Shown here: one piece after another, positions 34,526-45,588 of the stretch | How positions within the stretch are numbered: the first letter of the stretch is position 1 | Layout: every line of letters starts with the position of its first letter | NCBI RefSeq assembly: GCF_014649835.1 | Contig: NZ_BMTU01000013.1 | Coordinates: 62,001 to 126,000 of the forward strand | Origin: Streptomyces pilosus | GTDB taxonomy: Bacteria > Actinomycetota > Actinomycetes > Streptomycetales > Streptomycetaceae | Direction of reading: 5' to 3' | Length of the DNA stretch: 64,000 nt | Made by a program: the position numbers and the translations under genes | Notes under the pieces: generated by a model | The model's input: only the letters and a program-made list of their open reading frames with translations | What the model was told of the DNA's origin: nothing | Databases searched by the model: none

Positions 34526-35323
34526 ATGCGTCGCACCGCACTCGCCGCCCTCGCTCTCGCCGCCGTGACGGCCGCCGGTCTCACCGGCTGCGCGGGCGGG
34601 GACCAGGCGAACACCGGCTCCTCGGCCGACCCGGCCGGGCAGAGCAGCACACCGAAGACCTCCCAGAAGCCCAAGGAGGAGCCCTTCCCCGGGCTGACCG
34701 GCGGCGAGATAGCCGAGAAGGCCTTCGCCGCGACGACCGCGGCACCATCCCTGCGGATGACCGGCAGCGTCCCGGACGAGGAGGGCGGCGGCACCATCCA
34801 GGTCGACATGGCCCTGGACAAGCGGGGCGAGTGCGCCGGCACCCTGGGCATGGACGGCCAGGGCGAGGCCGAGCTGATCAAGACGGGTGACACCGTCTAC
34901 CTGCGCTACGACGAGAAGTTCCTGCGGGCCCAGGGCGAGGGCGAGCCGAAGGGCGAGGTCGACGCGGCCGTGGCGATGCTGGCCGGCAAGTGGATGAAGA
35001 CCTCGGCCACCGGCCCGGACGCCGAGGACCTGGCCGGCTTCTGCGACCTCGACGCGGTCCTCGGCGGTGCGGAGAAGGGCGACGCCGACGCGGCCCGGGG
35101 CGCCACCACCACGATCGACGGCACCCCCGCGATCACACTGACCGCGCGGGACGGCCAGGACCGCTTCACGCTGTACGTCGCGACCGAGGGCGAGCCGTAC
35201 CTGCTGCGCCTGGACAGCACCTCCGCCACCGACCCGGGCACCCTCTCCTTCAGCGACTACGGCACCCCGGTCGCGGCGAAGAAGCCCACGGGCGACGTCC
35301 TGGACCTCGACTCCCTGGGCTGA
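34526..35323 (+). CDS. Lipoprotein of unknown function
   Basis: A 265-residue lipoprotein with lipobox LTGC after a short signal peptide (MRRTALAALALAAVTAAG). Residues 60-250 form a mostly beta domain (LRMTGSVPDEEGGGTIQVDM, GEAELIKTGDTVYLRY, FTLYVATEGEPYLLRLD, TLSFSDYGTPV). This resembles the LppX/LprG-type lipid-carrier fold that actinobacteria use for lipid or glycolipid transport, but the match is by pattern only. It is the second gene of a likely operon and ends at a terminator shared with the convergent nuclease gene. Confidence 0.75.
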   Translation: MRRTALAALALAAVTAAGLTGCAGGDQANTGSSADPAGQSSTPKTSQKPKEEPFPGLTGGEIAEKAFAATTAAPSLRMTGSVPDEEGGGTIQVDMALDKRGECAGTLGMDGQGEAELIKTGDTVYLRYDEKFLRAQGEGEPKGEVDAAVAMLAGKWMKTSATGPDAEDLAGFCDLDAVLGGAEKGDADAARGATTTIDGTPAITLTARDGQDRFTLYVATEGEPYLLRLDSTSATDPGTLSFSDYGTPVAAKKPTGDVLDLDSLG

Positions 35324-35330
35324 CCCGCCC

Positions 35331-35363
35331 GGCGCGGGCCCGCGGGGGGACGGGGCCCGCGCC
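35331..35363. terminator. Bidirectional terminator between the lipoprotein and HNH genes
   Basis: GGCGCGGGCCC (35331-35341) and GGGCCCGCGCC (35353-35363) form a perfect 11-bp stem with an 11-base loop. Confidence 0.7.
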
Positions 35364-35422
35364 CGCTCGGCGCACGGCGGGGCGGCCGGAAGTCCCGGCG
35401 GAGACGACGGCGGGCCGGACGG

Positions 35423-36202
35423 TCAGGCGCCGCACTGCTCCAGCATCGTCTCCTTGTCGGCCGCCGTCACCGCCATCTCGTACTTGAGGGCGACCTGGGC
35501 GAAGCGGACCGCGTAGGAGCAGCGGATCCGCTTGTCGGGCGGCAGCCAGGAGGCGGGTCCGGAGTCGGACTTGGCCGAGTTGGCGCGGCCCTCGACGGGG
35601 AGCAGGTTGAGGGCGTCGTTCGCGAGCTGTTCGCGCTTGGACTCCGGCCAGCGCGACGCGCCCAGCTGCCAGCTGTAGGACAGCGGCACCACGTGGTCGA
35701 TCTGCACCTCGGCGGCCTTCGCCTTCTTCCAGGCGATGTCCTTGCCCGTGTACGGGTCGTACAGGTCCATCGAGACGACGACGCAGTCCGAACCACTGCG
35801 GAACTCGACGTTCCGCCCGTGCAGCCTGAGCAGGTCGTTGCGCGTGTCACAGCCGTTCCTGGCCAGCGGCACCCCGTCGGCCGTGTCCATCCAGGCGTAG
35901 CCGAACTTGTCCCGCTCGTAGCCCGTCTTCGGCCCGCGGCCCTTGGTGGTCACCTTCTCGATGAGGCCGGCGGCCGCCGCGCGGTCCTTCTCGCCGGTCA
36001 CGGGCGCGAGGCCCGGTGCGGTGCCGTCCGGGTTGTCCAGCGGGCTCACGGCGCGCCCGTCGGACGCGGACTCTCCGCCGGCGCCGCCGGCCGGGGAGTC
36101 CACCTCCTGGAGTCCGTCGCAGCCGGCGAGGAGAGCGACCGAGGCGATCACCGCCGGTCCCGTGTGCCGGATTCTCCTGCCCCACCCCTTGTGTCGCGTC
36201 AC
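35423..36202 (-). CDS. Secreted HNH endonuclease family lipoprotein
   Basis: A 259-residue exported protein with lipobox-like LLAGC after a hydrophobic signal (AVIASVALLAG). The C-terminal half is the HNH/DUF1524-type nuclease: EVQIDHVVPLSYSW with the catalytic Asp-His, then ALNLLPVEGRANSAKSD and a final CSYAVRF. Cysteines C120, C142 (approximately) and those near the C-terminus could form disulfides outside the cell. Such secreted nucleases are abundant in Streptomyces and serve nutrient recovery or DNA turnover. GTG start at 36202 with GGGAGGGG 5 bases upstream. Confidence 0.85.
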   Translation of the reverse strand: MTRHKGWGRRIRHTGPAVIASVALLAGCDGLQEVDSPAGGAGGESASDGRAVSPLDNPDGTAPGLAPVTGEKDRAAAAGLIEKVTTKGRGPKTGYERDKFGYAWMDTADGVPLARNGCDTRNDLLRLHGRNVEFRSGSDCVVVSMDLYDPYTGKDIAWKKAKAAEVQIDHVVPLSYSWQLGASRWPESKREQLANDALNLLPVEGRANSAKSDSGPASWLPPDKRIRCSYAVRFAQVALKYEMAVTAADKETMLEQCGA

Positions 36203-36344
36203 CGCGCCCCTCCCTCACTCCCCTGAACTCTGCCCCGGCACGGCCGACCGACGCCGGATCTCACCGTAACGAGCGAGAGGTCCGAGCCGAACCCGTACGA
36301 ACCGGGCGTTCGCCGCCCATCACGCGTATCGCCGGGACGGAGCC

Positions 36345-36400
36345 GCGTGACGCCGCGGGCGGCCCCCACGCACCAGCGAGGGCCGCCCGCGGCGTCACGC
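36345..36400 (-). terminator. Strong terminator downstream of mfd
   Basis: GCGTGACGCCGCGGGCGGCC plus C (36345-36365) pairs perfectly over 21 bp with 36380-36400; the loop is 14 bases. It lies 82 bases beyond the mfd stop and also upstream of the HNH gene. Confidence 0.75.
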
Positions 36401-36481
36401 GCCGTGGACGGCCCTGAGCCGTCACCGTCCCCCGGGCCGGGACCCGGGCACCGGCGTCCTGCCCCGGCCCGAGCCCCCGCG

Positions 36482-40015
<3,534 letters not shown>

Positions 40016-40282
40016 TCGGGGCGCTTTCCGTCCGGGGGTGTGCAACACGACGGGCCCGACGCGCGCTGCGGGCCGGGGGTGTCCAGGGTACGTCGGCGCG
40101 TCCGCGGGCGCGGGGGCTGTGGACCACGACCGCCGCCCGGCCACCGGTGGCGCGGGGACCACCGGTGGGCTCTCTCCCCCGGGCCCCGGGTCCTCCTGTC
40201 CTCCGCACCGGGGCGCCGGGCCTTCCCGCCGCGGGGCCGCCGGCCCACGGGCGACCCCGGCCCGGCCGGCCCGGCAGGGGCC
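40016..40282. other. Upstream region of mfd, no gene recognised
   Basis: GC-rich spacer. It should contain the mfd promoter, but no clear -10/-35 pair stands out. Open frames through it are low-complexity Pro/Arg/Gly and cross into neighbouring genes antisense. Confidence 0.3.
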
Positions 40283-40435
40283 CGGTCGGGGCAGGTGACT
40301 CGGTCGGGGCAGGTGACCGGGGCGGGGCCGGCGGCCCGGCAGGAGCCGGTGACGCGGCAGGGGCGGGTGGCACGGCAGGAGCCGACGGCCCGGCAGGAGC
40401 CGGCGGCCCGGCAGGAGCCGACGGCCCGGCAGAGG
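40283..40435. repeat. 18-bp minisatellite upstream of mfd
   Basis: An 18-base period runs through the region. Two units CGGTCGGGGCAGGTGACY occupy 40283-40318. After a diverged unit, six units of type CCGRCGGCCCGGCAGGAG occupy 40328-40435. All lie in the 574-base gap between mfd and the FtsX permease gene. Frames through it encode hexapeptide repeats, but I see no gene-like start. Confidence 0.7.
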
Positions 40436-40517
40436 CCGGCGGTGCGGTTCCCCGTGCCGCCGGGCAGCCGGGCGGGCCCCGGGTGACCACGCGCCCGGCA
40501 CCCGTGCGGGCGGGCAC

Positions 40518-40563
40518 GCACGCGGCGCCGGGGAGTCCCCATGGACTCCCCGGCGCCGCGTGC
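40518..40563 (-). terminator. Strong terminator downstream of the second ABC operon
   Basis: A perfect 21-bp stem (40518-40538 with 40543-40563; GCACGCGGCGCCGGGGAGTC and onward) closes a CCAT tetraloop. It lies 26 bases after the permease stop codon. Confidence 0.85.
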
Positions 40564-40589
40564 TCCCCCGCAACCCCCGTGTGCGGTGG

Positions 40590-43169
40590 CTACTCGGTGG
40601 CGATGGCGTTCAGGACGTTCATGCGGCCGGCGCGGAAGGCCGGGACCAGGGCCGCGAAGAGGCCCACGAACGCCGATCCGATGAACACCCCGATGATCGT
40701 CGGCCACGGGATGTCGAGGACCTTCAGGCCCTCCAGGGCGAGCAGCTGCTGCGCGGTGGCTCCCCAGCCCATGCCCAGTCCGAGGCCCAGCAGGGCACCG
40801 AAGAGGGCGATCACGACCGACTCCAGGCGGATCATGCGGCGCAGCTGGCGGCGCGAGAGGCCGATGGCCCGCATCAGGCCGATCTCCCGGGTCCGCTCGA
40901 CGACCGACAGGGCCAGGGTGTTGACCACACCGAGGACCGCGACCACGATCGCCAGGGCCAGCAGGCCGTAGATCATGTTCAGCAGCTGCCCGATCTGGTC
41001 CTGCAGCGCCTCCTTGTAGTCGGTCTGGTCGCGCACCTTGTACTGCGGGAAGTCGTCCAGCGCCTTCTTGAGGGCGGTGTAGGCGGCGTCCTGCTGCCCG
41101 TCCTTCGCCGAGGCGAAGACCAGCTGGTCCAGGGGCATCCTGTCGGCCGGCACGTACTTCGCGAGGGTGGCGGTGGACGTGTACATCGCGCCCGCGTCGA
41201 CGACGCCCTCGCTGCTGGTGATGGCCCGGACCGTCAGGGAGCCCGTCGTGCCGTCCTTGAAGGCCACCTCGATCGTGGAGCCGATGCGGACGTCGTGGTC
41301 CTTGGCGAAGTCCTCGTGGACGGACATCGAGTCGGGCCGGTAGGCGTCGGCGAGCTTCCCGGCGACGGTCTCGACCCGCAGGTCGGTGGCGTACGTCGGG
41401 TCGGCCGCGGTGATCGCGGTGTCGTCGAGGGTCTTTCCGTCGGGCGTGGTGAAGTCCGCCTCGGTCCACTTGTACTGGGTGACCCGCTCGACCGCGTCGA
41501 CGGCCTTGACGGCCTTGACGGCTTCGGGGACGACCAGCTGCCCCATGTCGTTGCCGATGATGAAGTCGGTACCGACGGTCTTGTCGAGTTCCTCGGTGGC
41601 CGAGGCGACCATGGAGGAGCCGACCACGGACAGGCACGCCACCAGCGCCAGGCCGATCATCAGCGCGGCGCCGGTCGCGCCGGTGCGGCGCGGGTTGCGC
41701 AGCGCGTTGCGCTCGGCCATGCGGCCCACCGGTCCGAAGGCCCGCAGCAGGACGGCGCCGAGGACGCGGACCACACCGCTCGCCAGCACCGGGCCGACGA
41801 CGACGAAGCCGATCAGGGACAGCACCACGCCCAGGCCCAGCCACAGGGAGCCGTCGGTGGCCTTGTCGGCGGTTCCCGCCAGGTAGAGGCAGGCTCCGCC
41901 GGCGCCGGTGAGGAGCAGTCCGATGCCGCCGCGGATCCAGCCGGCCTTGGCGTCCGCCGGGGTTCCGGCGTCGCGCAGCGCGGCCATCGGGGAGATCTTC
42001 CCGGCCCGGCGGGCGGGCAGGTAGGCGGCGAGGACGGTGACGACGACGCCGAGGAGCAGTCCGAGCGCCGGGGTCGTCCAGGCGACGGTGAGGTCGTCGG
42101 TGGACAGCTCCATGCCGATCAGGCCCATGAGCTTCATCAGTCCGACGGCGAGGCCGATGCCCGCGCCGACGCCGAGGACCGAACCGATCACGCCGAGCAG
42201 CAGCGCCTCGATCAGCACCGAGCGGTTGACCTGCTTGCGGGAGGAGCCGATCGCCCGCATCAGGCCGATCTCCCGGGTGCGCTGGGCGACCAGCATGGAG
42301 AAGGTGTTGATGATCAGGAAGATGCCGACGAGGAAGGCGATCCCGGCGAAGCCGAGCATCGCGTACTTCATGACGTTCATGAAGTCGCCGACGCTCTCCT
42401 TGTTGGCGTCCGCGGTCTCCTCGGCGGTCTGCACCTTGTACGTGCCGCCGAGGGCGGCCAGCACGTTCTCCTTCAGCCGGTCGTCGCTGACGCCGGCCTC
42501 CGCGGTGACGTTGACGCTGGTGTAGACGCCGCTCTCGCCGACCAGGGTCCGCTGCGCGGTCGGGAGGTCCAGGAAGAACATCGCGGCACCGGGGTTGGTG
42601 ACGGTGAAGTCGGCGATGCCGGAGACCTTCGCCCGGTGCGTGCCGATCGCGCTGATCACGCCGATCTCGTCACCGAGCTTCAGGTCGTGCTTGTCGGCGG
42701 TGTCGGCGTCGATCATCACCTGGTCGGCGCCCGCGGGCGCCGCGCCGGAGGTGATGTCCATGGTGCGGGCGTCGTTGGTGTTCCAGTTGCCGACGATGGT
42801 CGGTCCGCCGCTGGTCGGCGAGAGGCTGTCCTTGTCGCCGTCGACGACGGTCACCGAGGTGGAGAACACCGTGCCCTCGGCGGACTTCACGCCGTCCGCG
42901 CCCTTCACCTCGTCGAGCACGGAGGCGGGTACGACGGGCGGCCTGCCGTTGCCGGAGGTCGTCTCGCCACCGTCGGAGGCGCTCTTGGAGCTGACCGTGA
43001 CGTCCGACGAGGTGGCCGCGAACAGCTTGTCGAAGGTCGTGTTCATGGTGTCGGTGAACACCAGCGTGCCGCAGACGAACGCCACCGACAGCAGCACCGC
43101 CACCGCCGACAGCGCCATGCGGCCCTTGTGCGCGAAGAAGTTGCGCATCGAGGTCTTCAGGACGGTCAT
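40590..43169 (-). CDS. FtsX-like ABC transporter permease (second system)
   Basis: An 859-residue permease with the duplicated MacB/FtsX layout. The N-terminal helix is MALSAVAVLLSVAFVCGTLVF, then an extracytoplasmic domain, FtsX unit one with VAQRTREIGLMRAIGSSRKQ, central helices, a second extracytoplasmic domain (about 545-725) and FtsX unit two with ERTREIGLMRAIGLSRRQ. It is a paralogue of 14141-16669, 24 kb away and inverted. The ATG at 43169 overlaps the ATPase stop by four bases (ATGA), so the two subunits are translationally coupled. No kinase or substrate gene is beside it. Confidence 0.88.
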   Translation of the reverse strand: MTVLKTSMRNFFAHKGRMALSAVAVLLSVAFVCGTLVFTDTMNTTFDKLFAATSSDVTVSSKSASDGGETTSGNGRPPVVPASVLDEVKGADGVKSAEGTVFSTSVTVVDGDKDSLSPTSGGPTIVGNWNTNDARTMDITSGAAPAGADQVMIDADTADKHDLKLGDEIGVISAIGTHRAKVSGIADFTVTNPGAAMFFLDLPTAQRTLVGESGVYTSVNVTAEAGVSDDRLKENVLAALGGTYKVQTAEETADANKESVGDFMNVMKYAMLGFAGIAFLVGIFLIINTFSMLVAQRTREIGLMRAIGSSRKQVNRSVLIEALLLGVIGSVLGVGAGIGLAVGLMKLMGLIGMELSTDDLTVAWTTPALGLLLGVVVTVLAAYLPARRAGKISPMAALRDAGTPADAKAGWIRGGIGLLLTGAGGACLYLAGTADKATDGSLWLGLGVVLSLIGFVVVGPVLASGVVRVLGAVLLRAFGPVGRMAERNALRNPRRTGATGAALMIGLALVACLSVVGSSMVASATEELDKTVGTDFIIGNDMGQLVVPEAVKAVKAVDAVERVTQYKWTEADFTTPDGKTLDDTAITAADPTYATDLRVETVAGKLADAYRPDSMSVHEDFAKDHDVRIGSTIEVAFKDGTTGSLTVRAITSSEGVVDAGAMYTSTATLAKYVPADRMPLDQLVFASAKDGQQDAAYTALKKALDDFPQYKVRDQTDYKEALQDQIGQLLNMIYGLLALAIVVAVLGVVNTLALSVVERTREIGLMRAIGLSRRQLRRMIRLESVVIALFGALLGLGLGMGWGATAQQLLALEGLKVLDIPWPTIIGVFIGSAFVGLFAALVPAFRAGRMNVLNAIATE

Positions 43170-43954
43170 GACGTGCGCCCCCGGGCGTCGAAGTCCTTCA
43201 TGCGGTCCAGGACCTGCTCGGCGGTCGGCTGGTGCATCTCGTCGACGATGCGGCCGTCGGCGAGGTACAGCACCCGGTCCGCGTAGGAGGCGGCGACCGG
43301 GTCGTGGGTGACCATGACGATGGTCTGCCCCAGTTCGTCGACCGAGCGGCGCAGGAAGCCGAGGACCTCGGCACCGGCGCGGGAGTCGAGGTTCCCGGTC
43401 GGCTCGTCCCCGAAGATGATCTCCGGCCGGGCGGCGAGGGCCCGGGCCACGGCGACCCGCTGCTGCTGACCGCCGGAGAGCTGCGTCGGCCGGTGCCTGA
43501 GCCGTTCGGCGAGGCCGACGGTCTCCACCACCCGGTCCAGCCACGCCTTGTCGGGCTTGCGGCCGGCGATGTCCATGGGCAGCGTGATGTTCTCGATCGC
43601 GTTCAGCGTCGGCAGCAGGTTGAACGCCTGGAAGATGAACCCGATCCGGTCCCGGCGCAGCCGGGTGAGCTTCTTGTCCTTCAGGCCGGTGATCTCGGTC
43701 TCGTCCAGGTAGATCTGTCCGGACGTCACCGTGTCGAGACCGGCGAGGCAGTGCATCAGGGTGGACTTGCCGGACCCCGAGGGGCCCATGATCGCGGTGA
43801 AACGGCCGCGGGCGATGTCCACGTCGACGTGGTCGAGGGCGACGACCCGGGTCTCACCGGACCCGTACGCCTTCACGACCTGCCGCGCCCGCGCGGCAAC
43901 GGCCGTGCTCCCGCCAGTGCCCCCGTGCCTGGGAATGGTCACAGCCGATGTCAC
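43166..43954 (-). CDS. ABC transporter ATP-binding protein (second system)
   Basis: A 262-residue nucleotide-binding subunit. Walker A GPSGSGKST, Q-loop FIFQAFNLLPTL, signature LSGGQQQR, Walker B IIFGDEPTGNLDS and MVTHDP are intact. It differs little from the ATPase at 13301-14071, including the shared terminal FDARGRTS. The GTG start at 43954 has AGGAGAC 6 bases upstream; the longer frame to 44131 is arginine-rich and unlikely to be translated. First gene of a two-gene operon with the permease. Confidence 0.9.
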   Translation of the reverse strand: MTSAVTIPRHGGTGGSTAVAARARQVVKAYGSGETRVVALDHVDVDIARGRFTAIMGPSGSGKSTLMHCLAGLDTVTSGQIYLDETEITGLKDKKLTRLRRDRIGFIFQAFNLLPTLNAIENITLPMDIAGRKPDKAWLDRVVETVGLAERLRHRPTQLSGGQQQRVAVARALAARPEIIFGDEPTGNLDSRAGAEVLGFLRRSVDELGQTIVMVTHDPVAASYADRVLYLADGRIVDEMHQPTAEQVLDRMKDFDARGRTS

Positions 43955-44500
43955 GGTAAGTCTCCTATGTCGGTCAGCAGATGAAATGCACTGCTCCTGC
44001 GGCCACCCGCCTGCTCGGCGGCCGTGCGGTGCGTGCTCGGCGCGTGTTCGTCCGGCGTGCTTCAGTCTCGCGGTGGAGGGGGGCCGGGCGCGCTGGTGCC
44101 CAGCGCAGTCTTGCCCTGGGGAAAACCCCACCCCCGTTGCTGTGCTCCGCCACCCCCCGATGGCGTGAAGCCAGGTTAAGGACGACTCCCGCCCCGTCTC
44201 GTCCTCCGCCGGTACGAACCCTCCCCGAGCCGTAGTACGGAGGTACCCCTAGGGGCCCTCCACCCAAGTGAGGAGCCGGTCTCGGGGTCGCCTCCTCCCC
44301 GAGGGCCACACGGAGGTCCGACCGGCGGCCCGACCTGCGGCCCCTCCGGGGCCCGTCCGGCGGCCCGTCCGGCGCCCTGTCCAAGACTCCACCCTGCCGC
44401 CGCGTCAGGGTCAACCCGCCCTCCGGCCGGGGCACGTGAACGTGCGGTGACCCGCCCCGCCGTCCCGGGTCCGGTCCGCCCGCCCCGGCCGGGTGCGGAC
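43955..44500. other. Intergenic region with a CCCCTAGGGG palindrome
   Basis: A 546-base gap between the second ABC operon and the coiled-coil protein gene. It has a perfect 10-bp palindrome CCCCTAGGGG at 44246-44255, flanked by GGTAC and GCCC. TTAACC on the minus strand (near 44174) could belong to the ABC operon promoter. I find no convincing small gene; open frames are Arg/Pro-rich. Confidence 0.35.
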
Positions 44501-45385
44501 TCAGTCGACCACCCGGCCCGTCAGCGCGCTGAGACTGGCGCACACGTGGTCCATGTGCGTCTGCACGTCCTCCCGCCGGTCGGCGTGGTCACGCAGCACC
44601 CGCTCGGTCTCCCGCCCGATGCCCTCCGCGCGGACCCGCGCCTCCTCGAGCACCTCCGCCGCCCGCTCCCGCGCCTCCTCCGCGCGGCGGCGCGCCGCCT
44701 CCTCCGCGTCGGCGAACACCTGCCGCGCCTCGGCCAGCGCGCGCTCCGCACGCGCCTCCGCCTCCGCCTGACGGGCCGCCAGCTCGGCCACCCGCGCGGC
44801 CTCCTCCCGTTCCACCGCGTCCATCCGCTCCGCCTGCTCGCCGGCCACCTCGGCGAGCGTCCGCGACGTCCGCTCGCGCATCTCCCGCAGCTCCGCCAGC
44901 GTCCGCGCGCGCTGCTCCTTCACCTCCAGCCGGGCCTCGATCCGGATCTCGTCCGCCTCCGCGCGGGCCGCGGCCAGCCGCTCACCTGCGTGCGCGTCCG
45001 CGCCGGCGCGGACCGTCTCCGCGTACGCGCGCGCCGCCTCCCGCACCCCGGCCGCCTCCTCCCGCGCCAGGTCCACCACGTCCCGGGCGTGCTGCCGGGC
45101 GCCGTCCCGCACGGCCGCCGCCTCCTCACCGGCCAGCTCGAACAGCCGCCGCGCGCTCTCCCCCAGCGACTCGTACGTCTGCTCCGGCAGCGCCGCCACC
45201 CGCACCCGCAGCAGCTCCAGTCCCTCCTCCATCTCCCTGGCGAGCACGGTCAGACGCGCCGCCCGCTCCCAGGCCGCGTCGCGGTCCTTCGAGAGGGCGT
45301 CCACGTACGCGATCACCTGCAAGGGACGGTAACCACGCCCCCGTACGACCTCGAAGCCCTGCGACGACACCGATGCGCTGCTCAC
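44501..45385 (-). CDS. Long coiled-coil protein, 'cellulose-binding protein' / DivIVA-like type
   Basis: A 294-residue protein. Residues 1-35 (GFEVVRGRGYRPLQVIAYVD) resemble the short N-terminal motif of actinobacterial DivIVA-like and 'cellulose-binding' coiled-coil proteins. From about residue 50 to the end it is an almost unbroken Ala/Glu/Arg heptad coiled coil (EARVRAEGIGRETERVLRD). It has no signal peptide, so despite the family name it is probably a cytoskeletal or polar-growth component. GTG start at 45385 with GAGGGG about 9 bases upstream. Confidence 0.75.
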   Translation of the reverse strand: MSSASVSSQGFEVVRGRGYRPLQVIAYVDALSKDRDAAWERAARLTVLAREMEEGLELLRVRVAALPEQTYESLGESARRLFELAGEEAAAVRDGARQHARDVVDLAREEAAGVREAARAYAETVRAGADAHAGERLAAARAEADEIRIEARLEVKEQRARTLAELREMRERTSRTLAEVAGEQAERMDAVEREEAARVAELAARQAEAEARAERALAEARQVFADAEEAARRRAEEARERAAEVLEEARVRAEGIGRETERVLRDHADRREDVQTHMDHVCASLSALTGRVVD

Positions 45386-45520
45386 CCTGGAACCCCTCTT
45401 TCACCGACGGACTCGAAGCCCAGCACGACGACCGAGCACGAAATGGGATGAATCGCGCACATCTTGCGGGATCACACGGAAGGGTTCATAACGCGACACT
45501 CCGCACAGAGGACACGCAGA

Positions 45521-45556
45521 AGCCGGGCCCGGTCGTCCTTCCGACCGGGCCCGGCT
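45521..45556 (-). terminator. Terminator of the deaminase/SUKH-4 operon
   Basis: AGCCGGGCCCGGTCG (45521-45535), 6-base loop, CGACCGGGCCCGGCT (45542-45556): a perfect 15-bp stem 32 bases past the stop codon. Confidence 0.8.
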
Positions 45557-45588
45557 CCTGACCTCACACGGGATTCAGCGACGGCAGG

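Noticed and set aside
40283..40435. CRISPR-like array
   Set aside because: The 18-base units are contiguous with no spacers, no palindromic repeat ends and no cas genes.
40147..40971. Frame with GAGGPA hexapeptide repeats, collagen-like
   Set aside because: The repeats come from the 18-bp minisatellite. It has no ribosome-binding site and runs antisense into the permease gene.
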